A stretch of DNA of 41,398 bases from Burkholderia sp. (GTDB lineage: Bacteria > Pseudomonadota > Gammaproteobacteria > Burkholderiales > Burkholderiaceae). Positions 33,974 to 41,398 of the stretch are shown piece after piece. The stretch is from positions 1 to 41,398 of the forward strand of contig NZ_JAHACR010000008.1 in the NCBI RefSeq assembly GCF_018375725.1, given 5' to 3'. The first letter of the stretch is position 1, and the number at the start of each line of letters is the position of its first letter. Below the pieces are notes generated by a model. The model was given only the letters and a program-made list of their open reading frames with translations, did no database searches and had not been told where the DNA came from. The translations under genes and the position numbers were made by a program.

Positions 33974-35044
33974 ATGACCGCATCGCTTCATTCCCGGCTG
34001 CCGACCCTGATCCGGAGCGCGCTCCGCCCGCTGCTCGACCCATATCGCCGATACCGGCATGCCAAGCTGATCCACGCCGCGCGCGTGGCGCTCGCGGTGC
34101 TCGCGTCGATCGGCCTGTCGACCGCGCTGCGCATGCCGCACAGCGAATGGTCGACGATCACCGTGCTGATCGTCGTCGGCGGCCTGCAACACCACGGCAA
34201 CATCCGCAAGAAGGCCGCCGAGCGCGCGCTCGGGACATCGATCGGCGCCGCCGCCGGCCTGCTGATGATCCTGCTGCATTCGGCCGTGCACGCGCCGCTC
34301 GTCATCTATGCCGCGATGGCGGTCGCGTGCGGCGTGTGCGCGTACTACGCGATCGGCAAGGCCGGCTATATCGCGCTGCTGTCGGCGATCACGATGGTGA
34401 TCGTCGCGGGACATGGCGACAACGAGATCGTCGACGGTCTGTGGCGGGCGGTGAACGTGCTGATCGGCATCGCGATCGCACTGGCGTTCTCGTTCGCGCT
34501 GCCGCTCTACGCGACCTATTCGTGGCGCTACAAGCTGGCGGATGCGCTGCGCGCCTGCGCGGTCGTGCAGGCGCGCATCGCGGGCAGCCGCGACATCAGC
34601 GACGAGGCGCACCTGAAGGAGATGGCCGCGCTGAGCGCGCTGCTCGTGCAGCTGCGCTCGCTGATGCCTTCCGTGTCGAAGGAATGCGGGATCTCGATGC
34701 AACAGCTCGAGGCGATCCAGCGCGGCCTGCGACTGTGCATCAGCTATCTGGAGATTCTGGCGAGCGTGCGGCCGGCCCGCGACGACGCTGCCGGCCGCGA
34801 GTTCGTGCGTCACGCGATGCGAGGGGAAAACCGGCGCCTGCGCGACCGGCTCGTCGCCGCGAGCCGCGCGCTCAAGTTCGGCACGCCGAGCCGTCTCGGC
34901 CCGGGCAGCAAGCGCCGCCAGGAAGCGCCGCCCGACGCACCGCCGCAGTTGTCCGGCTACGTGTCGATTTCAGCGAAGCTGGCCGCGGAAACCGATCAGT
35001 TGCGCGAGCGGCTGCTCGATACCGCGCGGGCGTGGAACATCTGA
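33974..35044 (+). CDS. FUSC-family inner-membrane protein
   Basis: A 356-residue protein with a basic N-terminus, then paired hydrophobic helices (HAARVALAVLASIGLSTALR, TSIGAAAGLLMILLHS, YIALLSAITMVIVAG) and GLWRAVNVLIGIAIALAFS. The sequence MPHSEWSTITVLIV with a later R-A-x-x-V-L-I-G motif is that of FUSC/YccS/AaeB-type proteins, some of which export aromatic acids. It has one membrane half and a helical cytoplasmic tail, about half the size of YccS, so it may work as a dimer. A GTG at 33899 could extend the N-terminus by 25 residues; conserved sequence starts nearer 33974. Substrate unknown. Confidence 0.8.
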   Translation: MTASLHSRLPTLIRSALRPLLDPYRRYRHAKLIHAARVALAVLASIGLSTALRMPHSEWSTITVLIVVGGLQHHGNIRKKAAERALGTSIGAAAGLLMILLHSAVHAPLVIYAAMAVACGVCAYYAIGKAGYIALLSAITMVIVAGHGDNEIVDGLWRAVNVLIGIAIALAFSFALPLYATYSWRYKLADALRACAVVQARIAGSRDISDEAHLKEMAALSALLVQLRSLMPSVSKECGISMQQLEAIQRGLRLCISYLEILASVRPARDDAAGREFVRHAMRGENRRLRDRLVAASRALKFGTPSRLGPGSKRRQEAPPDAPPQLSGYVSISAKLAAETDQLRERLLDTARAWNI

Positions 35045-35303
35045 TCCGACACCGGTACGAACGGATCGCCGCACCGTTCTGGTGCAATCATGCGGCGCAT
35101 GATGCGCCGCGATTCATGAATCGTCCGCCTTTCCGATCCGGCCCTTGGACAACATTCGTCCGACTCGGCCGCGAGGGTGCGTCAAATCGCGCCGGCGGGC
35201 CGCCGCCGGCCGCAATCAGGCCTTGCCCCATCTTCCCGGACAGCCGATACTCGCATATTCCCCGAAATCGACCTCCCCGGACTTCAATCCAACGGTAATT
35301 CGT

Positions 35304-36641
35304 ATGAGCACGATTCTTGAAAGCCTCCCGGCCGGCCAGAAGGTTGGCATCGCATTCTCCGGCGGCCTCGACACCAGCGCGGCGCTGCACTGGATGAAAC
35401 TCAAGGGCGCCGTCCCGTATGCATACACGGCGAACCTCGGCCAGCCCGACGAGGACGACTACGATTCGATTCCGAAGCGCGCGCTCGAATACGGCGCAGC
35501 CGGCGCCCGCCTGATCGACTGCCGCGCGCAGCTCGTCGCCGAAGGCATCGCCGCGCTGCAAAGCGGCGCGTTCCACATCACGACGGCCGGCGTCACGTAC
35601 TTCAACACGACGCCGATCGGCCGCGCCGTGACGGGCACGATGCTCGTCGCCGCGATGAAGGAAGACGGCGTCAACATCTGGGGCGACGGCAGCACGTACA
35701 AGGGCAACGACATCGAGCGCTTCTACCGCTACGGCCTGCTCGTGAACCCCGATCTGAAGATCTACAAGCCGTGGCTCGACCAGACGTTCATCGATGAGCT
35801 CGGCGGCCGTGCGGAAATGTCGGAATTCATGCGCCAGGCGGGCTTCGCGTACAAGATGTCGGCCGAGAAGGCCTACTCGACCGATTCGAACCTGCTCGGC
35901 GCCACGCACGAAGCGAAGGATCTCGAAAGCCTCGAAAGCGGCATCAAGATCGTGAACCCGATCATGGGCGTCGCGTTCTGGCGCGACGACGTGAAGATCG
36001 ACAAGGAAGAAGTGACGATCCGCTTCGAGCAAGGCCAGCCGGTCGCGCTGAACGGCGTCGAGTTCAAGGATCAGGTCGAGCTGCTGCTCGAGGCGAACCG
36101 CATCGGCGGCCGCCACGGCCTCGGCATGAGCGACCAGATCGAGAACCGCATCATCGAGGCGAAGAGCCGCGGCATCTACGAAGCCCCGGGCCTCGCGCTG
36201 CTGTACATCGCGTACGAGCGTCTCGTCACCGGCATCCACAACGAAGACACGATCGAGCAGTACCGCGAGAACGGCCGCCGTCTCGGCCGCCTGCTGTATC
36301 AGGGCCGCTGGTTCGACCCGCAGGCGATCATGCTGCGCGAAACGGCGCAACGCTGGGTCGCACGCGCGATCACCGGCGAAGTGAAGATCGAACTGCGCCG
36401 CGGCAACGACTACTCGATCCTGAGCACGACGTCGCCGAACCTGACGTACCAGCCGGAGCGTCTGTCGATGGAGAAGGTCGTGTCGACGTTCTCGCCGCGC
36501 GATCGTATCGGTCAGCTGACGATGCGCAACCTCGACATCACCGATACGCGCGACAAGCTGCGCGTCTACACGCAAGTCGGCCTGCTGACGCCGGGCGAAT
36601 CGTCGGCGCTGCCGCAGATCAAGGGCGACGGCGAGCAGTAA
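35304..36641 (+). CDS. argG: Argininosuccinate synthase
   Basis: A 445-residue argininosuccinate synthase, which joins citrulline and aspartate using ATP in arginine synthesis. The PP-loop AFSGGLDTSAALHWMK is near the N-terminus, and DGSTYKGNDIERFYRYG and NLLGATHEAKDLE are conserved in the longer (about 445-residue) type found in enteric and beta-proteobacteria. The ATG at 35304 leads into MSTILESLPAGQKVGIAFSG; only a weak ribosome site is seen. Codon use is strongly biased to C/G-ending codons, as expected for a well-expressed housekeeping gene. It ends just before a strong hairpin. Confidence 0.97.
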   Translation: MSTILESLPAGQKVGIAFSGGLDTSAALHWMKLKGAVPYAYTANLGQPDEDDYDSIPKRALEYGAAGARLIDCRAQLVAEGIAALQSGAFHITTAGVTYFNTTPIGRAVTGTMLVAAMKEDGVNIWGDGSTYKGNDIERFYRYGLLVNPDLKIYKPWLDQTFIDELGGRAEMSEFMRQAGFAYKMSAEKAYSTDSNLLGATHEAKDLESLESGIKIVNPIMGVAFWRDDVKIDKEEVTIRFEQGQPVALNGVEFKDQVELLLEANRIGGRHGLGMSDQIENRIIEAKSRGIYEAPGLALLYIAYERLVTGIHNEDTIEQYRENGRRLGRLLYQGRWFDPQAIMLRETAQRWVARAITGEVKIELRRGNDYSILSTTSPNLTYQPERLSMEKVVSTFSPRDRIGQLTMRNLDITDTRDKLRVYTQVGLLTPGESSALPQIKGDGEQ

Positions 36642-36689
36642 GCCGCTTCGTCCGATGCCGGGCCGCGTAGCCGATACGCGGTCCGGCCG

Positions 36690-36733
36690 GGCAGGCAGGG
36701 CGTGCGTCGTGGCATGCCCTGCCTGCCGCTTTC
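36690..36733 (+). terminator. Terminator hairpin after argG
   Basis: GGCAGGCAGGGC (36690-36701) and GCCCTGCCTGCC (36716-36727) form a perfect 12-bp stem with a 14-nt loop, followed by GCTTTCTCC. The T-run is short, but the stem is very strong and correctly placed 48 bp after the argG stop. Confidence 0.75.
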
Positions 36734-36849
36734 TCCTCCGTTCCTCCGCTCCTCCTGCTTTACTCCCGCCATCGCGTCACGCGCAAACGGCGCTGCAACG
36801 CGGCCGCAATCGTGGCAAGCTGACAGTCGTCCGATTTCCGGCCCGGCTC

Positions 36850-36920
36850 ATGCCTTCCCTCGTCGTCATACCCCTGAACGGCCCGATCAACAGCGGCAGG
36901 ACGACGCTCGGTCGCGCAAG
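36850..36920 (+). pseudogene. N-terminal fragment of a P-loop kinase-like gene
   Basis: The frame reads MPSLVVIPLNGPINSGRTTL and then GRA, resembling the beginning of a small P-loop kinase or AAA protein: GPINSGRTT is a Walker A with Arg in place of the usual Lys. After about 23 residues the sequence changes character and the frame stops at 36951. The body of a kinase (Walker B and lid) is missing, so this is a remnant. The parent family is not certain. Confidence 0.5.
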
Positions 36921-36937
36921 ACGGAAGCCGTGCGCAT

Positions 36938-37192
36938 CGACGTCAAACTGACCCGAACGACGGCGAGATCGCCGTCAAATGGGCGCTGGACGGACACGGC
37001 ATCCCGATGCGCGCCGCATCGGACATCAGCGACTATCTCGCGGACGGTCGTCTCGTCGTCGTGCCGCAGGACTACGTGACGCGCGGCGCGGACATCTACG
37101 CGGTCTATGCGCAGCGTCGTCAGATGTCCGCTCGAATTCGCGCCTTCGTCGACTTTCTCGCAGCCGAGCTCGGCCAGTCGCAGAAGCGGTAG
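36938..37192 (+). pseudogene. C-terminal fragment of a LysR-type regulator
   Basis: The plus strand reads NDGEIAVKWALDGHGIPMRA, SDISDYLADGRLVVVPQDYV, ADIYAVYAQRRQMSARIRAF and VDFLAAELGQ before a stop at 37192. This is the last 80 or so residues of a LysR effector domain (typically NDGEIAxxWALxGxGI...ADIYAVYPxRxxLSARVRAFVDFL). No HTH or first half of the effector domain is present. It follows the kinase-like fragment by about 20 bp, so two unrelated broken genes are joined here. Confidence 0.75.
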
Positions 37193-37307
37193 GCGAACCG
37201 GCCGTCACCCGGCATTCGCGGGCGCCGGCCGGATGCCGAGCGGCCCATCGGCAATCCGCCACACAACGAACGCGGCGGCACAACGCCAAACGCAAGCAGG
37301 TACGGCA

Positions 37308-38537
<1,230 letters not shown>

Positions 38538-38731
38538 CCGCGCACGGCGGACCGCGCCGCCACCGACCCGCCTCACCCGCCATGCGCGCAACTCATGCGC
38601 GCCATGAGAACTTATCGATTGTTGGCAGCCGCGATCGACGACGACAATCGGCGCATACCCAGCGCCTGCGCCATCTCGGGCGCGCCGACGCCGCAGGGCG
38701 ACCTTCACTCCCAACAGGCACGTCACGATCG

Positions 38732-40426
38732 ATGAACCATCCGGCACCTCTCCTTTGCGCGGCCGGCCCCAGCCCGGCCGCGAACACCCCGCATCCCGCC
38801 CCCGCCCGCACGTGTGGCGAAGCGCTCGTCGCCCTGCTCGGGCGATACGGCGTCGAATACGTGTTCGGCATTCCCGGCGTGCACACCGTCGAACTCTATC
38901 GCGGTCTCGCCGCGTCGCCGATCCGGCACGTCACGCCACGCCACGAGCAGGGCGCCGGCTTCATGGCGGACGGCTACGCGCGCGTCACGGGCAAGCCCGG
39001 CGTCTGCTTCATCATCACGGGGCCCGGGATGACCAACATCGCGACCGCGATGGCACAGGCATACGCGGATTCGATTCCGATGCTCGTGATCTCGAGCGTC
39101 AACGCGCGGCGCGAACTCGGCAGCGGCGACGGCCGTCTGCACGAACTGCCGTCGCAGCGCGACGTGTTCGCGGGCCTCACCGCGTTCTCGCACACGCTGC
39201 TCGACGCGGACGACCTGCCGCAGGTGCTCGCGCGCGCATTCGCGGTATTCGAAGGCGCGCGTCCACGGCCCGTGCATATCGAGATTCCGCTCGATGTGAT
39301 CGTCGCCCCGGTTCACGATCCGCTCGCGGCGCCAGCCGCGCTGCCCGCGAAGCCCGCACCCGACGCAGCCGCGCTCGCCGCGGCCGCCGATCTGCTTGCG
39401 GGCGCGCGCCGGCCGCTGATCCTCGCCGGCGGCGGTGCCGTGCACGCGGCGGCCGAACTGCGCGAACTCGCCGAGCGCCTGCATGCACCGGTCGCGCTGA
39501 CGATCAACGCGAAGGGGCTGCTGCCCGCCGGTCATCCGTTGCTGATTGGTTCCACACAGTCGCTGCCCGAGACGCGAGCGATGGTGCGTGACGCCGACGT
39601 CGTGCTCGCGGTCGGCACCGAACTCGGCGAAACGGATTACGACGTCACATTCGACGGCGGCTTCGCGATCGACGGCCAGCTGATCCGCATCGACATCGAC
39701 GCGCAGCAGCTGATGCGCAATCGCCGCGCGGATCTGGCGATCGCCGGCGATGCGCAGCGCGCGCTCGGCGCACTGTCGACACGCCTGCACGAACGGCCCG
39801 CGTCGGCGCCGCAGGCCGCCTGGGGCGCCGCGCGCGTGGCGGCCGTGCGCGCCGCGATCGCATCCGGCCACGACGCGCCGACGCGCGCGCAGGCGCGGCT
39901 GATCGAAACGATCGTCGCGGCGCTGCCGGGCGTGATCGTCGCGGGCGACTCGACGAGCCCGGTCTACGTCGGCAACTTCGTGCACGATGCGCCAGCGCCG
40001 CGGACATGGTTCAACTCGTCGACGGGCTACGGCACGCTCGGCTACGGGCTGCCCGCCGCGATCGGCGCGAAGCTCGCCGCACGCGAGCGTCCTGTCGTCT
40101 GCCTGATCGGCGACGGCGGCCTGCAGTTCACGCTGCCGGAACTGGCGAGCGCGGTCGAGGCCGGCGTGCCGGTGATCGTAATCGTCTGGAACAACCACGG
40201 CTACGGCGAAATCCGCAAATACATGGTGGCGCGCGACATCACGCCGGTCGGCGTCGATCCGTACACGCCCGACTTCCTCGCACTCGCGCGCGGGTTCGGC
40301 TGCGCAGCGTGCGCGGTCGCGACGCCCGACGCGCTTGCGCGCGCATTGCGCGACGCGGCGTCACGCACGCGCCCGACGGTGATCGAGATCGTCGAAGCCG
40401 ACTGGTTCGCCCAGGTGCAGCGATGA
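38732..40426 (+). CDS. Thiamine-diphosphate decarboxylase, AruI-like (5-guanidino-2-oxopentanoate decarboxylase)
   Basis: A 564-residue ThDP enzyme of the acetolactate-synthase/benzoylformate-decarboxylase family. The pyrimidine domain has EYVFGIPGVHTVELY and the activating Glu in RHEQGAGFMADGYARVTG; the ThDP motif is GDGGLQFTLPELA ending VWNN. FIPGVH-type N-termini and SDSTSPVY-like GDSTSPVYVGNF fit AruI, the arginine-transaminase-pathway decarboxylase that turns 2-ketoarginine into 4-guanidinobutanal. The next gene, overlapping by ATGA, is an aldehyde dehydrogenase able to take that aldehyde. The start at 38732 has a weak ribosome site and a Pro/Ala-rich N-terminus. A related ThDP decarboxylase is the alternative. 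Confidence 0.8.
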   Translation: MNHPAPLLCAAGPSPAANTPHPAPARTCGEALVALLGRYGVEYVFGIPGVHTVELYRGLAASPIRHVTPRHEQGAGFMADGYARVTGKPGVCFIITGPGMTNIATAMAQAYADSIPMLVISSVNARRELGSGDGRLHELPSQRDVFAGLTAFSHTLLDADDLPQVLARAFAVFEGARPRPVHIEIPLDVIVAPVHDPLAAPAALPAKPAPDAAALAAAADLLAGARRPLILAGGGAVHAAAELRELAERLHAPVALTINAKGLLPAGHPLLIGSTQSLPETRAMVRDADVVLAVGTELGETDYDVTFDGGFAIDGQLIRIDIDAQQLMRNRRADLAIAGDAQRALGALSTRLHERPASAPQAAWGAARVAAVRAAIASGHDAPTRAQARLIETIVAALPGVIVAGDSTSPVYVGNFVHDAPAPRTWFNSSTGYGTLGYGLPAAIGAKLAARERPVVCLIGDGGLQFTLPELASAVEAGVPVIVIVWNNHGYGEIRKYMVARDITPVGVDPYTPDFLALARGFGCAACAVATPDALARALRDAASRTRPTVIEIVEADWFAQVQR

Positions 40427-41398
40427 ATACGGCCGCCGATCCTCGCTTCGACGCGCCGCTGCCGACGCGGCTCTACATCGACGGCGCATGGTGCCGCAGC
40501 GCCGGCGGCGCCACGCTGCCCGTCGTCGATCCGTCGACGGAAGCCGTCATCGCGCACGTCGACGCAGGCGGCGAAGCCGACGTCGAGCGCGCCGTGCAGG
40601 CCGCGTCCCGCGCGTTCCCGGGCTGGAAACGCACGACCGGCGCCGCACGCGCGGCCTTGCTGCGCGCGATTGCACGCGGCGTCGATGCGCAGCGCACGCG
40701 GCTCGCGACGCTGCAATCGCTGAACAACGGCAAGCCGTTCGCGGAAGCCCTGCTCGACGTGGCGGACGTGATCGCGACCTTCGACTATTACGCGGGCCTC
40801 GCCGAACGGCTCGACACGGATGGCGAAACCGCGCTCGACCTGCCCGGCGACGACCATCGCGCATGGCTTCGCCGCGAACCAGCCGGCGTCGCGGCACTGA
40901 TCGTCCCGTGGAATTTCCCGATGGTGACAACCGCATGGAAGCTCGCGCCCGCGCTCGCGGCGGGCTGCACGGTCGTGCTGAAGCCGTCGGAGATCACGCC
41001 GCTGCCCGAACTCGCGCTCACGGAGATCGCGGCCGATGCCGGCCTGCCGCCCGGCGTGCTGAACGTCGTGACCGGCACCGGCGCCGACGTGGGCGCGCGC
41101 CTGTGCGCGCATCCGCGCGTCGCGAAGGTGTCGTTTACGGGCAGCACGGCCGTCGGCGCGCAGGTGATGAAAACGGCCGCCGACACGATCAAGGGCGTCG
41201 GCCTCGAACTGGGCGGCAAATCGTCGATCATCGTGTTCGCCGACGCCGATCCCGATCTCGCGGTCGAGCTGATCGCGGGCGGCGGCCTGTTCAATGCCGG
41301 GCAGATGTGCTCGGCCACGTCGCGCGTGCTCGTGGCCGCGCCTATCGCCGACGCGCTGCTCGCGCGCCTCGCACAGCGGATCGACTCGACCGTCGTCG
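40423..41398 (+). CDS. Aldehyde dehydrogenase, 3' end outside the window (KauB-like)
   Basis: About 325 residues of an NAD(P)-dependent aldehyde dehydrogenase, cut by the window end. It starts MNTAADPRFDAPLPTRLYID and has AALIVPWNFPMVTTAWKLAP, VVLKPSEITPLPELAL, FTGSTAVGAQVM, the catalytic Glu in LELGGKS and the catalytic Cys in AGQMCSATSR. The ATG overlaps the stop of the AruI-like gene by four bases, so the two are translationally coupled. By context it would oxidise 4-guanidinobutanal to 4-guanidinobutanoate. Betaine-aldehyde dehydrogenases look alike, so substrate depends on context. Confidence 0.88.
   Translation, partial: MNTAADPRFDAPLPTRLYIDGAWCRSAGGATLPVVDPSTEAVIAHVDAGGEADVERAVQAASRAFPGWKRTTGAARAALLRAIARGVDAQRTRLATLQSLNNGKPFAEALLDVADVIATFDYYAGLAERLDTDGETALDLPGDDHRAWLRREPAGVAALIVPWNFPMVTTAWKLAPALAAGCTVVLKPSEITPLPELALTEIAADAGLPPGVLNVVTGTGADVGARLCAHPRVAKVSFTGSTAVGAQVMKTAADTIKGVGLELGGKSSIIVFADADPDLAVELIAGGGLFNAGQMCSATSRVLVAAPIADALLARLAQRIDSTVV

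Noticed and set aside
32336..34813. An 825-codon open frame on the minus strand opposite the diguanylate cyclase and FUSC genes.
   Set aside because: It spans two well-supported plus-strand genes and shows no domain; antisense artefact of high GC at third codon positions.

Overview
The window is GC-rich (roughly two thirds G+C) with dense genes on both strands and long antisense reading frames typical of such DNA. Gene content (a DUF3717 protein, an intracellular PHB depolymerase, an arginine-transaminase-pathway decarboxylase, a HutC-linked histidine-type ABC transporter, catC) points to a beta-proteobacterium of the genus Burkholderia, probably the cepacia complex. No rRNA, tRNA, CRISPR array, phage or intact insertion sequence was seen. 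Both edges cut genes.

Layout. 1-5000: end of an AI-2E-type permease, an SDR dehydrogenase, an NRAMP Mn/Fe transporter, a relic of a second SDR, a tiny FmdB-type zinc ribbon, an OsmC protein and a Dyp peroxidase (metal and peroxide handling). 5100-6230: a receiver-kinase protein whose receiver lacks the phospho-acceptor Asp. 6900-10500: a ModE-like regulator converging on a TonB receptor/ModA-like operon that carries a ModE-like operator in front of it. 10600-13600: an Na+/H+ antiporter and a DUF445 protein. 13750-14450: a catB stub and intact catC, remains of a catechol operon. 14560-15050: a strong promoter covered by a LexA box in front of an unknown gene. 15080-19150: FadH, an AraC regulator and a GH114 glycosidase.

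19670-22480 is the most unusual locus. One operon encodes a protein with a cyclic-nucleotide-binding domain at its N-terminus and a FliG-like domain at its C-terminus, followed by MotA-type and MotB-type stator proteins, with no other flagellar gene nearby. It is a candidate ion-powered machine or alternative motor gated by a nucleotide ligand.

22720-31800: GST, PHB depolymerase, a HisQMP-type transporter with no binding protein, divergent from hutC with a HutC-type palindrome between them, an alpha/beta hydrolase, a LysR relic, DUF3717, and a lysine-type permease with a clear terminator. 32100-35040: a diguanylate cyclase behind a perfect FNR/Anr box placed as in a class II promoter, then an FUSC-family membrane protein. 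35300-41398: argG with terminator, a joined pair of gene fragments (P-loop kinase start and LysR end), rtcB, and a translationally coupled pair for arginine breakdown by transamination (AruI-like decarboxylase and an aldehyde dehydrogenase running off the window).

Several loci show decay by deletion (SDR relic, catB stub, two LysR relics), so this looks like an accessory, rearranging part of a Burkholderia replicon. Function calls rest on reading motifs by eye; no database search was run.
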